Of a DNA stretch of 64,000 nt, positions 24,802 through 33,755 are shown piece after piece. Position numbers and translations under genes: made by a program. This DNA is from Chromatiaceae bacterium (GTDB lineage: Bacteria; Pseudomonadota; Gammaproteobacteria; Chromatiales; Chromatiaceae), in NCBI GenBank assembly GCA_013426805.1, contig JACDZG010000009.1, positions 1 through 64,000 of the forward strand, read 5' to 3'. The stretch's first letter is position 1. Each line of letters starts with the position of its first letter. The notes under the pieces were generated by a model. It was given only the letters and a program-made list of their open reading frames with translations, was not told the origin of the DNA and did not search any database.

Positions 24802-26220
24802 TCAGTCCGGCAAAGGCGCCAGTTCAGTCAGACCGCCGCTGTTCTTGGTATTGACCTTGGCATAAAGGTCATAGAGCGCCGATTGCAGGGCTTCCTCAAT
24901 GACCGGGTGGTAGAAGGGCATGCGCAGCAGGTCGCCGACGGTCAGGCCCTGTTCGATACACCAGCACAACAGGTGCGCCAGATGCTCACCCTTGGGGCCG
25001 ATCATTTCACCGCCGCGGAGACGTCCGCTGGTCTGGTCGGCATAGACGCGCAGCAGGCCGCGGTTTTTGCCCATGATGAGCGCCCGGCCGACCGGGGCGA
25101 ATTTCACTTGACCGACCGCCGTGGTCGCCGGATCGAGTTGGTCCCAGCGCAGGCCGATCGCGCAGATGTTGGGGTCGCAGAAGTTGATGAAGAGCGGGGT
25201 CTTGCGGCGGAAGCGCGTCGGGGTTTGGTCGATGCGGGCGGCGTTGTAGCCGGCGATCTTGCCCTCGTCGCCGGCCTCGTGCAGCAGTGGGCGATCACCG
25301 GAGATGTCACCGGCGATGAAGACCGGCAGGTCGCCGACCTGCATGCTGTGGTGGTCGACGGGTGGGAGACCGCGCGCGTCCAGGGGCAGCCCGAGCACCT
25401 CCAGTCCCAGTGCGTCCACGCGGGGGACGCGTCCGATACTGCACAGGACCTTGTCGACCAGGACGCTGTGCTCGCCCGCGGTCACCCGCAGTTGTTCACC
25501 TTCCGCCGCGATCCGGGCCGGCTCGCCCAGGCGGATCGCAAACTCCCGCCCTAGCAGATCGATGGCGCACTGGTTGACCTCGGGGTCGGAAATCCCGGCG
25601 ATGCTGGTGAGTTGGTCGAAGCCGGTGACCTGCACACCCAGCCGCGACAGGCTTTGGCCGAGTTCGAGGCCGATGGTTCCCAGGCCGATGACCGCCATGG
25701 CGGTCGGCAGGGTTTCGAGTTCGAAGACCTCATTGGTCGTGATCACCCGATCGCCGAGCGCGCGCCAGGGTTCCGGCACCAGCGGCCGTGAGCCGGTGGC
25801 GATCACCACCGCGCGGGCACGGATGCGCTGGCCGGCCACCGCGACCAGGGTCGGTTCGAGCAGGCGGGCATAGTCCTGGATGAAGAGGTCGGCGGGCATG
25901 TCGTCGGTGCTGTTGCTCAATACCCGGTCGACGAAGGTGTCGCGTAAATCCTGAACGTGTTCGAGGGCTTGCGGAACATTTAAGGTCAAATCTTCGTGCC
26001 CGGCGATGCCATACTGACCCAGGTACATGCGTCGATGGTAATCCTCGGCGACCTGGATCATGGCCTTCGACGGCATGCAGCCGACGCGCGCGCAGGTGGT
26101 TCCGGGTTCGCCGCCGTTGATCAGGACAAAGGACTTGTTGGCCCGGCGCGCCTGACCCATGGCGTTGAGGCCGGCGGTACCGGAGCCGATAATCGCGACA
26201 TCGACGTTGCGTTCTTCCAC
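24802..26220 (-). CDS. Dihydrolipoyl dehydrogenase-type flavoprotein
   Basis: 472 residues from GTG 26220, chosen because GGGAG lies 7 bases upstream; the longer ATG frame adds an Arg-rich stretch. Class I pyridine-nucleotide disulfide oxidoreductase: FAD site VAIIGSGTAGLNAM, redox pair Cys43-Cys48 in TTCARVGCMPSKA, NAD site AVIGLGTIGLELGQSLSRLG, second FAD contact VFIAGDISGDRPLLHEA, and the C-terminal catalytic YHPVIEEAL (His-Glu). It re-oxidises dihydrolipoyl groups with NAD+, and could serve as the L protein of the glycine cleavage system encoded at 58.8-64 kb, though the genome may hold other copies. The CARVGC variant is typical of a subgroup separate from the pyruvate-dehydrogenase enzyme. 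Confidence 0.86.
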   Translation of the reverse strand: MEERNVDVAIIGSGTAGLNAMGQARRANKSFVLINGGEPGTTCARVGCMPSKAMIQVAEDYHRRMYLGQYGIAGHEDLTLNVPQALEHVQDLRDTFVDRVLSNSTDDMPADLFIQDYARLLEPTLVAVAGQRIRARAVVIATGSRPLVPEPWRALGDRVITTNEVFELETLPTAMAVIGLGTIGLELGQSLSRLGVQVTGFDQLTSIAGISDPEVNQCAIDLLGREFAIRLGEPARIAAEGEQLRVTAGEHSVLVDKVLCSIGRVPRVDALGLEVLGLPLDARGLPPVDHHSMQVGDLPVFIAGDISGDRPLLHEAGDEGKIAGYNAARIDQTPTRFRRKTPLFINFCDPNICAIGLRWDQLDPATTAVGQVKFAPVGRALIMGKNRGLLRVYADQTSGRLRGGEMIGPKGEHLAHLLCWCIEQGLTVGDLLRMPFYHPVIEEALQSALYDLYAKVNTKNSGGLTELAPLPD

Positions 26221-26500
26221 GAGAATCTCCCAAGGATTGTTGGCGGGGCGATGTCGGCGGACTGGGCGCCGACGCGGGTACGCGGTTGGGTTTCGACACA
26301 CGAATCATAACCCGAGCGCGCTCGATGGTTAAGGGCGAGGGAAGCAACGCAACGCCATGGTGTCTCCCTAACCGCGACCTACGTCACGGTCCATGACCCT
26401 GGTCATGGCCGCTGTCCTGGTCTGGCTCAAGCGCCCCTCCAGCAGCGGCTACCGAGAGTGACGACCAATGACGCAACAACCAGCCGGGAGAAGCCAAACC

Positions 26501-26806
26501 ATGCATATTGAGGCCGAGTTGGACCTGGTACACAGCGAGCGACTGAAGACTTTGCAAGTGTGCTTGAACAAACCCCTGCCGGAGGTATTGGCCATTGCCA
26601 TTGATGCGGCACTGAGCGAGCTTGCCCCGGAGCAAGCGCTCGGACGTCGTCCTCGGACTTTCCGGCGGCGACACGAATGCCGACGGCCTCATGATGACGG
26701 TCCTGCGCCGGGTTGCGCAATGCGCACGGCGGCGGACGGCGGCTCACGCGGGAGTGGTTCAGCATATGCTGTCACGCTGAGCGAATCCGGTTGCAACGCA
26801 AGCTGA
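26501..26806 (+). CDS. Small conserved protein, possible antitoxin-like
   Basis: 101 residues from ATG 26501, with a GGGAG site 8 bases upstream; an ATG at 26468 lacks one. The first 45 residues (MHIEAELDLVHSERLKTLQV, PLPEVLAIAIDAALSELAPE) resemble a beta-strand plus two helices of ribbon-helix-helix-like antitoxins. After that the product becomes Arg/Gly-rich and probably reflects decay or a frameshift. No toxin gene follows. Confidence 0.42.
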   Translation: MHIEAELDLVHSERLKTLQVCLNKPLPEVLAIAIDAALSELAPEQALGRRPRTFRRRHECRRPHDDGPAPGCAMRTAADGGSRGSGSAYAVTLSESGCNAS

Positions 26807-26855
26807 CGGCTGGCCGCTTTTTCCATATTTATTTTTTTCAAAGGGGTAGATATCA

Positions 26856-27488
26856 ATGGCGCTTGATCAGAAGGCCTTGCAGAAGAAGCGGGCCAAGCGG
26901 GAGCTGAAACGCAAGCAGGTGAGACAGGGGGCTGCCGGTCAGTCGGGCATCCTGTCCAAGGCGCGCGAGTGGGCGGCAGCGGTGCGGGCGCCGATCGCGG
27001 ACGTTCTGGTACCCGCGAGCTTGTTCACAGTGGGGATCGGCACCGTGTGGATCAGTCGGCGGTTGCCGGATGGCCGCTATGCGCTGGCTGGAATCCTTGT
27101 CGATACCTATTGCCTGGGTGTCAAGAATGCGCTCTTCAAGATCTTCGAAGGCACGGAATACCCCGCATTCCTGGACAGGATGCAAGTCGGTTCGGGAGGC
27201 GAACTCGTGCGGCAGGAGCCGGCCTACGCGCGCAAACTGGTCGAGGAGGCGATTGCCTATGCCGGGAATCTCGGTTTCGCGCCGCATCCGGACTACCGGG
27301 TCGCCGGGTTGATTTTCGGTGATATCGACCCGGCCGAGTGCCCGGTCGACTTCACCTTCGGGATGAACGGTCGGCCCATGTATATCGAAGGACCGGATGA
27401 TAACCCGGCCATGCAGCGGCGCATTCTGAAACAGCTCGAACAGGCGGTGCTGCGCCAAGCGGACGCCGGCGTCGATCAAATCAGCTAG
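26856..27488 (+). CDS. Conserved hypothetical protein, 210 residues
   Basis: Cytoplasmic protein with a basic N-terminal helix (KALQKKRAKRELKRKQVRQG) followed by a globular domain: ADVLVPASLFTVGIGTVWISR, ALAGILVDTYCLGVKNALFK, KLVEEAIAYAGNLGFAPHPD, VAGLIFGDIDPAECPVDFTF, MNGRPMYIEGPDDNP. The sequence is well-behaved, with no signal peptide or membrane helix. I recognise it only as a conserved protein of unknown function; the basic N-terminus suggests nucleic-acid or ribosome contact (inference). Element C begins 9 bases after its stop. Confidence 0.7.
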   Translation: MALDQKALQKKRAKRELKRKQVRQGAAGQSGILSKAREWAAAVRAPIADVLVPASLFTVGIGTVWISRRLPDGRYALAGILVDTYCLGVKNALFKIFEGTEYPAFLDRMQVGSGGELVRQEPAYARKLVEEAIAYAGNLGFAPHPDYRVAGLIFGDIDPAECPVDFTFGMNGRPMYIEGPDDNPAMQRRILKQLEQAVLRQADAGVDQIS

Positions 27489-27496
27489 GCCTGGCG

Positions 27497-27620
27497 GGCC
27501 TCGATCAAGATTCCGGCCACTTGGACTCGCCGGGTGCGTAGTGAGGCCATCCTGGCCTGACAGCGTCAGGGCTGGAAGCCCTGACGACGCACGCCGCTGG
27601 CCGGGATTACGATCAAGGCC
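27497..27620. repeat. Palindromic element C (left copy flanking a methyltransferase)
   Basis: 124-bp element with the outer repeat GGCCTCGATCAAGATTCCGG on the left and, read inversely on the right, GGCCTTGATCGTAATCCCGG. The core holds GGTGCGTAGTGAGGCCATCC and an inverse-complementary GTCAGGGCTGGAAGCCCTGAC hairpin plus GACGCAC. Its right end overlaps the methyltransferase 3' end: the TGA stop (27613-27615) is part of the terminal GGCCTTGATC. Two mismatches separate it from element D. Confidence 0.88.
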
Positions 27621-28203
27621 GCCTGGCGCGGCGCAGGACCACGGTGAAGTCTTCGCGCAGATAGCCGGTCTCGATGGTGCAGACGGCCCCCAGATCCTGG
27701 GCGAGGGCGAGGATCTCGTCCGGTTCCCAGTAGTTGAAGGTGTCGCAGTCGTCGCGGCCGCGCAGCAGGTTGAAGAGAAAGCCCTCGCGCGCGGCCGCCA
27801 GGCAGCGCGCGATGAATTGCCGGGTCTCAGCGCGCGTGAAGGTATTCATGGCGCCGCTGCAGACGTAGTAGTCGGCCTCCGGCAGATCGTCCTGCAAGGC
27901 ATCGAGCAGCAGGATTTCCTGGCGCGTGCGGGCGCGGGCGAGTTCGACCATGGGGGCGACCACGTCGATGCCGAGATAACGCCCCGGCAGTGCCCCTGCC
28001 GATTTCAGGTAGGTGTAGAAGTCGCCCATGCCGCAGCCGACGTCGACCAGGATCAGGTCGGCCGGATCCGCGGGCAGCAAGCGGCGCAGCACATCGAAGC
28101 GGACGCGCTGGGTGAGGGCCGATTCCCAGTGGGCACCCTCGGCATTATGGCCGTAGCGTTCGAGTGCCAGGCGATAGAAAGCGTCGGTGTCGACTCTGGG
28201 CAT
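27613..28203 (-). CDS. SAM-dependent methyltransferase
   Basis: 196 residues from MPRVDTDAFYRLALERYG (28203). Class I methyltransferase fold: motif I LILVDVGCGMGDFYTYL, motif II YLGIDVVAPMVELARAR, then LLDALQDDLPEADYYVCSGA, and a late strand YLREDFTVVLRRA. The family includes trans-aconitate-type and uncharacterised methyltransferases; the substrate is not evident. The last codons RARRP and the stop lie in and next to element C. A direct-repeat partner, element D, lies 47 bases upstream of the start, so the whole gene is framed by two 124-bp elements. Confidence 0.84.
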   Translation of the reverse strand: MPRVDTDAFYRLALERYGHNAEGAHWESALTQRVRFDVLRRLLPADPADLILVDVGCGMGDFYTYLKSAGALPGRYLGIDVVAPMVELARARTRQEILLLDALQDDLPEADYYVCSGAMNTFTRAETRQFIARCLAAAREGFLFNLLRGRDDCDTFNYWEPDEILALAQDLGAVCTIETGYLREDFTVVLRRARRP

Positions 28204-28250
28204 GGGGCGTGGCCTGTGCGGCCCTGATGAAACCGCGTGATTGGCGAATT

Positions 28251-28374
28251 GGCCTCGATCAAGATTCCGGCCACTTGGGCTCGCCGGGTGCGTAGTCAGG
28301 CCATCCTGGCCTGACAGCGTCAGGGCTGGAAGCCCTGACGACGCACGCCGCTGGCCGGGATTACGATCAAGGCC
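28251..28374. repeat. Palindromic element D (right copy flanking a methyltransferase)
   Basis: 124-bp element in the same orientation as element C and identical except for two bases (GGGCTCGCC for GGACTCGCC, TAGTCAGGCC for TAGTGAGGCC). It lies upstream of the methyltransferase start and may carry or block its promoter. Confidence 0.9.
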
Positions 28375-28478
28375 GGCGAATGATACCCGTCGTTGTTGGT
28401 TTTTCTTTTCTCGTATTTCTAAGCTGATGCTTGATGACTCTAACGAAAAACTGAAACCCGTTCGGTATAACGGCCGGC

Positions 28479-28694
28479 TCAGTCGATGAGTCGGTAATGG
28501 GCCCCGCAGTAGGGGCAGACGGCGGTGCCGTCGGGGCTGTTCTCGATCGGCAGGTAGACTCGCGGGTGCATGTTCCACAGTTTATCCGCAGGGCGCGGGC
28601 AGCAGAGCGGCAGGTCGGCGCGGCTGACCGCGATGCTGTCGGCGTGCTGATGCGCGGCGGTCGGGTTGCTCGGCTGGGCGGCGGCCTGGTGCAT
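28479..28694 (-). CDS. zf-CHCC zinc-finger protein
   Basis: 71-residue protein with the zf-CHCC signature of bacterial relatives of complex I subunit NDUFS6: LPLCCPRPADKLWNMHPRVY, then AVCPYCGAHYRL. Zinc ligands are the C-H-C-C set (Cys, His in NMHP, CPYC). In proteobacteria this small protein often sits next to ilvE, as here (72 bases after it). Function unknown; a respiratory assembly role is inferred from the mitochondrial homologue. Confidence 0.85.
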   Translation of the reverse strand: MHQAAAQPSNPTAAHQHADSIAVSRADLPLCCPRPADKLWNMHPRVYLPIENSPDGTAVCPYCGAHYRLID

Positions 28695-28766
28695 TGGGGG
28701 CTCCGGTGTCTGGATTGGTTGCAGCGATGCCGGCCCCGACCCGGCGCACGCCGGGCCGGAATCGGT

Positions 28767-29681
28767 TCAGACCAGGGTCAGCCACTCCGGGTGCGTGTCC
28801 CGGCGGCCATGAACCTGATCGAAATAGAGCGTTTGCAGGCGTTCGGTGAGCGGGCCGCGGCCGCCTTTGCCGATGGTGCGGTTGTCGACCTCGCGGATCG
28901 GCGTCACCTCGGCGGCGGTACCGGTGAAGAAGGCCTCGTCGGCAATGTAGACCTCATCGCGGGTGATGCGCTTTTCCACCACCCGCAGACCCAGCTCATC
29001 GCACAGGTCGAGGACGGTGCGGCGGGTGATGCCGTCCAGGGCGGAGGTTAAATCCGGGGTGTAGAGGACCCCGTCGCGTACGATGAAAATGTTCTCGCCG
29101 CTGCCTTCCATGACATAGCCGGAGCTGTCCAGCAACAGCGCCTCGTCATAGCCGTCGCGCAGGGCCTCTTGCAGCGCCATCATGGAATTCATGTAGTTGC
29201 CGTTGGCCTTGGCCCGGCACATGGTAATGTTCACATGGTGGCGGGTGAAGGACGACACGCGGATGCGGATGCCGTTCTTCATGTTGTCCTCGCCCAGATA
29301 GGCACCCCATTCCCAGGCGGCGACCATGCAGTGGACCTCGAGGTTGTCGGCGCGCAGGCCCATGCCCTCGGCGCCATAGAAGCACATGGGACGGATATAG
29401 GCGGACGCGAGCGCGTTCTCCCGGACCACGGCGCACTGCGCGGCAGTCAGCGTTGCGCGGTCCCAGGGCATGGGCATGCCCAGGATATGGGCCGAGTTGA
29501 ATAGCCGGTTCGTGTGCTCCTGGAGACGGAAGATGGCCGCGCCGCGGTCGGTCTGATAGGCGCGGACGCCCTCGAAGACGCCCATGCCGTAGTGCAGCGT
29601 GTGGGTCAGGACATGCACCTTGGCCTCGCGCCAGGGCACCATCTCACCGTCCAGCCAGATCAGACCGTCACGGTCCGCCAT
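28767..29681 (-). CDS. ilvE: Branched-chain amino acid aminotransferase
   Basis: Fold-type IV PLP enzyme of about 304 residues, counting from MADRDGLIWLDGEMV. It makes the last step of Leu, Ile and Val synthesis, transferring the amino group from glutamate to the branched oxo acids. Landmarks: LTHTLHYGMGVFEGVRAY, YIRPMCFYGAEGMGL, the PLP lysine in AKANGNYMNSM, EALLLDSSGYVMEGSGENIF and FFTGTAAEVTPI. Length matches E. coli IlvE (309). Followed by the zf-CHCC gene and preceded by glnE on the same strand, a probable core-gene run. Confidence 0.95.
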   Translation of the reverse strand: MADRDGLIWLDGEMVPWREAKVHVLTHTLHYGMGVFEGVRAYQTDRGAAIFRLQEHTNRLFNSAHILGMPMPWDRATLTAAQCAVVRENALASAYIRPMCFYGAEGMGLRADNLEVHCMVAAWEWGAYLGEDNMKNGIRIRVSSFTRHHVNITMCRAKANGNYMNSMMALQEALRDGYDEALLLDSSGYVMEGSGENIFIVRDGVLYTPDLTSALDGITRRTVLDLCDELGLRVVEKRITRDEVYIADEAFFTGTAAEVTPIREVDNRTIGKGGRGPLTERLQTLYFDQVHGRRDTHPEWLTLV

Positions 29682-29773
29682 CGTCACCATGTGCTACTCC
29701 GCTCGGGTCGGGGCCGGTGCTCCGCCCTGGTTGATTCCAAAAGAGTGCCGGTCGGCCGGCCCGATCCGCGGCG

Positions 29774-32656
29774 TCAGTCGCCCATCAGCTCCCGCCACCG
29801 GTCGCGGACCCGCGCGCGTTCCGCGAGCAGGGCGTCGTCGGGCACCGTCTTGGGCTGATCCTGCAAGGTGCTGCGATGATAGGCGCCGCGCAGCGCCTTG
29901 TAGGCGTCCGTGAGCTCGGCCGTGGTTTGACCGGGCAGCAGGTCCAGCCGGGCCAGGGTTTCCAGTTGACGGATGTTGTCGGTCCAGAATGCCAGGTCCG
30001 GGTACCGCGCGGCCCACCGCAGGACCGAGTATTGAACCATAAACTCGATGTCGGCAATACCGCCGCGCCCTTGTTTGAGGTCGAAACGTCCGCGTCCGCT
30101 CTTGTCGAGGTTGTCGCGCATGCGCGCGCGCATGGCCCGGACGTCCTCGCGCAGCCGCTCGGGATCGCGCGGCCGGCAGATGATCGCGTGGCGGATCACG
30201 CTGTAGCGCTCGGCCAGCGCGGCGTCGCCCGCCACCGGCCGGGCGCGGATCAGCGCCTGGTGTTCCCAGGTCCAGGCACTGTGTTCCTGATAGTCCGCGA
30301 AGGCGGTCAGTGAGCGCACCAACATGCCCTTGTTGCCGTCCGGACGCAGGCGCATGTCCAGTTCGTAGAGGATGCCCGACGGGGTGTGCGCGGTCATCAT
30401 GTGGATCATGCGCTGGCCGAGCCGGTTGTAGAACTGCTCGGCGCTGATGGGTTTGGGGCCGTCGGTCTCGACGCTCGGCTGGAGGCTGCCGTGGAGAAAC
30501 ACCAGGTCGAGGTCGGATCCGTAGCCCAGCTCCAGCCCCCCGAGCTTGCCGTAACCCAGGACCAGCAGGCCGCTGTCGGCGCCCTGCAGGCCCGCGGGCC
30601 GGCCATGGCGCCTGGCCAGATGGGCGAAGGTGAGCGTCAGGGTGCGGGCGACCGCGACCTCGGCGATCTCGGTCAGGTAATCGCTGACCTTCATCAGCGG
30701 GACCACCCCGGTCAGGTCGGCGGCGGCCACCCGCAGCATGTTGCCGTGGGCGAATTGCCGCAGCCGCTCCATCTGCTGATCCAAATCCTCCGGGTCGATC
30801 GGGGCGAGCAGGGCGCTCAGCTCGGTCTCGAGATCGTGGCGCCGCTGGGGGGTGTAGAGTCGGCGCGGGTCGATCAGTTCGTCGAGCAGCAGCGGCTGAC
30901 GGACGATCTGCTCGGCGATCCAGGGGCTCATGCCGGTGAGCCGCGCGAGCTGGGTGAGGGCCATCGGCCGTTCCATCAGCATGGCCAGATAGGCGGTGCG
31001 CCGCACCACCGATTCCAGTACGCGCAGGACGCGCTCCAACGCCAGGTCCGGTGCCTCGCTGGCGGCGATGACCTGAAGCGCCAGCGGCAGCAACTGGTGG
31101 AGCCGCTCCCCGCCGCGGGTGCTCAGCCCCTTGCGGGCGGTGGCGTCGCGAAAGGTGCCCAGCCGCTGCCGGGCCGCCTGGGGGTCGGTAAAACGCGCGG
31201 CGGCCAGGACCTCCAGGGCGCGCGCGTCGTCCAGGGTGCCGCGCCACAGCGCGCTGAGGTCCGGGTCCAGGCCGGAGGGCTCGGTCGGCGGGGCCATGAA
31301 GACCTGATCGAACTGATCCTGGACGCGCTGCCGGTGGCCATCCAGGACCTTGACGAAGGTGTCCCAGTCGGCACAGTCCATGGTGCGCGCCAGCCGCAGC
31401 CGCCCCAGGTCGTCGGCGGGCAGCAGGTGGGTTTGCCGGTCCCGGTAGGCCTGGATACGGTTCTCCACCAGGCGCAGGAAGCAGTAGGCGTCATCGAGTT
31501 GCTGGACGGCGCCGGCCGGCAGCAGTCCGCGCTGTCCGAGCAGCGTCAGCACCCGGCGGATCGGGCGGGTCTGCAGATCCGGATCGCGCCCGCCGCGCAC
31601 CAACTGGAAAGCCTGGCCGATGAACTCGACCTCGCGGATGCCGCCCGGACCGAGCTTGATGTTGGCGTCCATGCCCTTCTTGTAGAGTTCCTTGGCGATC
31701 ATTTGCTTGAGATCACGCAGGGAGTCGATGGCGCCGAAGTCCAGATAGCGCCGGTAGACGAAGGGCCGCAGCAGGTGCTGCAGGGCGGCGACGGCCGGCG
31801 GGTCGCCGGTCAGGACGCGCGCCTTGATCATGGCGTAGCGCTCCCATTCGCGCGCCTGCGACTGGTAATAGTCCTCCAGCGCATCGAGCGCCATCACCAG
31901 TGGGCCGGCATCGCCGAAGGGGCGCAGCCGGGTGTCCACGCGGAAGACGAAGCCGTCGACGGTCTGGTTGTCGAGCGTCTGCACCAGGCGCTGGGCGAGC
32001 CGCAGAAAGAACTGTTGATTGGTCAGCTCGCGCGGTCCGCCGCTCACCTGGCCTTGGGCGGGAAAGGCGAAGATCAGGTCGATGTCGGACGACAGGTTCA
32101 GCTCGCGCGCCCCGAGCTTGCCCATGCCGATGACCAGCAGGTGTTGCTCGCGGGCCGGGCCGCCCGCCGCGTCGGCCGGGTCGGCCGGATCGACCGGTGT
32201 GCCGAGTTCGGCGCGCGTCCAGTCGTGGAGCCGCGTCAAGGCTTCGCGGATGCAGCAGTCGGCCAGTTCAGAGAGGTCTTCCAGGGTTTCGTCCAACCCG
32301 GCCAGGCCGCCGAGGTCACGCCAGATGATGCGCGTCTGCTCGCGGCGGCGGAAACGCCGCAGGGCGCGCTGCAGCGTCGGCTCGTCGGTCACGCCGGCCA
32401 GCGTGCCGGCCAGCCGGGACGCGAGGTCGCCGGGCTGATCGGCCCGCTCCAGATCGCCGGAGTCCAGCAGGTCGGCGAACTCGGCCGGGTGGCGGGCCGC
32501 GGCCAGCGCGACATATTCGCTGGCCTCCCAGATTCGTGCCCGGAGGGCGTCGAATGCGGGGGCGGGGGGCCGCGCGCGGCCCTGGGCGGCGGCCCAGTCC
32601 AGCCACTGTTGCCACAGGCGGTCGGGGGCTTCCTGGAGTGTCGGCTCCGGGGTCAT
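29774..32656 (-). CDS. glnE: Bifunctional glutamine synthetase adenylyltransferase/removase
   Basis: 960 residues, close to E. coli GlnE (946). It adenylylates glutamine synthetase when nitrogen is plentiful and deadenylylates it on PII signals. Both nucleotidyltransferase domains have intact acidic motifs: N-terminal removase GMGKLGARELNLSSDIDLIF, C-terminal transferase LGYGKLGGLELGYGSDLDLV. The domain partners are also present (FVYRRYLDFGAIDSLRDLK; RGGIADIEFMVQYSVLRWA). Stops 83 bases before ilvE. No obvious defect. Confidence 0.95.
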   Translation of the reverse strand: MTPEPTLQEAPDRLWQQWLDWAAAQGRARPPAPAFDALRARIWEASEYVALAAARHPAEFADLLDSGDLERADQPGDLASRLAGTLAGVTDEPTLQRALRRFRRREQTRIIWRDLGGLAGLDETLEDLSELADCCIREALTRLHDWTRAELGTPVDPADPADAAGGPAREQHLLVIGMGKLGARELNLSSDIDLIFAFPAQGQVSGGPRELTNQQFFLRLAQRLVQTLDNQTVDGFVFRVDTRLRPFGDAGPLVMALDALEDYYQSQAREWERYAMIKARVLTGDPPAVAALQHLLRPFVYRRYLDFGAIDSLRDLKQMIAKELYKKGMDANIKLGPGGIREVEFIGQAFQLVRGGRDPDLQTRPIRRVLTLLGQRGLLPAGAVQQLDDAYCFLRLVENRIQAYRDRQTHLLPADDLGRLRLARTMDCADWDTFVKVLDGHRQRVQDQFDQVFMAPPTEPSGLDPDLSALWRGTLDDARALEVLAAARFTDPQAARQRLGTFRDATARKGLSTRGGERLHQLLPLALQVIAASEAPDLALERVLRVLESVVRRTAYLAMLMERPMALTQLARLTGMSPWIAEQIVRQPLLLDELIDPRRLYTPQRRHDLETELSALLAPIDPEDLDQQMERLRQFAHGNMLRVAAADLTGVVPLMKVSDYLTEIAEVAVARTLTLTFAHLARRHGRPAGLQGADSGLLVLGYGKLGGLELGYGSDLDLVFLHGSLQPSVETDGPKPISAEQFYNRLGQRMIHMMTAHTPSGILYELDMRLRPDGNKGMLVRSLTAFADYQEHSAWTWEHQALIRARPVAGDAALAERYSVIRHAIICRPRDPERLREDVRAMRARMRDNLDKSGRGRFDLKQGRGGIADIEFMVQYSVLRWAARYPDLAFWTDNIRQLETLARLDLLPGQTTAELTDAYKALRGAYHRSTLQDQPKTVPDDALLAERARVRDRWRELMGD

Positions 32657-32747
32657 GGTGTCCTGAGTCCCTCGGGAACCAGGGTCGGTGAGCGGAACTG
32701 CCTGGTGCTTGCCTGCCGCGGGATGTTCGCGTGCGCCGCGGTCGCCT

Positions 32748-33659
32748 TCACAGGGGCTCTACGGCGTAATCGGCCGCCACCCGGGTCTCGCCGCCGCCGG
32801 GGACATCGATCACCTCGGAGGCGGTGTTGACGGTCTCCACGCACAGCATGATGCGATAGTCCTCATCGTCCAGGTCATCCATGGCGCGGGCGGTCGCCAC
32901 CCAGGGGTTCCATACCACGCAGGTGGCGCTGTGACGGCTGTTGATGCGAATGCGCCGCTGCAGCACCGGGTCTTCGATGGTCAGGGCCGGCGGTACCGAC
33001 TCGTAGATGCGGTTGACCTCGGCGGCGATCGTGAGCGGCCCCTCCTGGGTGCGGATGGCGTTCTGCGCCCCGGCGGCCTTATCGATATAGGGACAGCCGT
33101 CCAGCCCCAGCACGCGCACCCGGGTGGCGTCGCCGACGCTAAAATAAGTGTGCAGCCCCTGGGTGATCTGGAAGGTCCGATCACCGGCATTGCGGGTGAT
33201 CAGTTCCACCCCCAGGGTGGCGCCGACGGTAATCTCCACCAGCAGGTTGAAATAATAGGGCCACAGGGCGCGGGTCCGGGCGTCGTCGGCCACGCCCAGG
33301 GTCACGCGGGTGGCGCCGCTCGGCAGCGTACTGGTCGCCAGGACCGACCAGGGCCAGGCGCGCACGAAGCCGTGGGCGGGTCGCTCCAGGCCCTCGGGGT
33401 CGGCGCCGAACCAGGGCCAGCAGATGGGGATGCCGCCCTTGATCGCCTTGCCCGGCGCGAAATAGGCGCGCTTGCTGATGAACAGCAGGTCGGCCGCGGC
33501 GCCCGCCGGACGGTAGGCCAGCACCTGGCCCGCATAGGGTGAGATCAGGGCGGTCGCCAAGCCGTTGTCGATCTCGATCATGGTCAAGCCGCCGCGTCCC
33601 GTGGTGAAACGCAGGGTTCCGCTGATCCCGAAATCAGCATTGAGAATGTCGATATCCAA
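32748..33659 (-). CDS. D-hexose-6-phosphate mutarotase (YeaD family)
   Basis: 303-residue aldose-1-epimerase-like protein interconverting the alpha and beta anomers of hexose 6-phosphates. Family marks: ALISPYAGQVLAYRP, AYFAPGKAIKGGIPICWPWF, the catalytic His in RPAHGFVRAWPW, a second His region ITQGLHTYFSVGDATRV, and the catalytic Glu in IMLCVETVNTASEV. Length fits YeaD (294). Lies upstream of glnE on the same strand with a 91-base gap. Confidence 0.9.
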   Translation of the reverse strand: MDIDILNADFGISGTLRFTTGRGGLTMIEIDNGLATALISPYAGQVLAYRPAGAAADLLFISKRAYFAPGKAIKGGIPICWPWFGADPEGLERPAHGFVRAWPWSVLATSTLPSGATRVTLGVADDARTRALWPYYFNLLVEITVGATLGVELITRNAGDRTFQITQGLHTYFSVGDATRVRVLGLDGCPYIDKAAGAQNAIRTQEGPLTIAAEVNRIYESVPPALTIEDPVLQRRIRINSRHSATCVVWNPWVATARAMDDLDDEDYRIMLCVETVNTASEVIDVPGGGETRVAADYAVEPL

Positions 33660-33755
33660 GATGAAGACTCCGGAAATGGGGTGCCCGCCGGGGGTTCATT
33701 GGCAGGGCCCGAGAAGACGCAGGGTACCGCTCATGGGCGAAAACGGAAAGCGTCC

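Noticed and set aside
30386-32830. 814-codon plus-strand open frame
   Set aside because: Antisense to glnE; high G+C makes long shadow frames. No family likeness, while the minus strand gives full GlnE.
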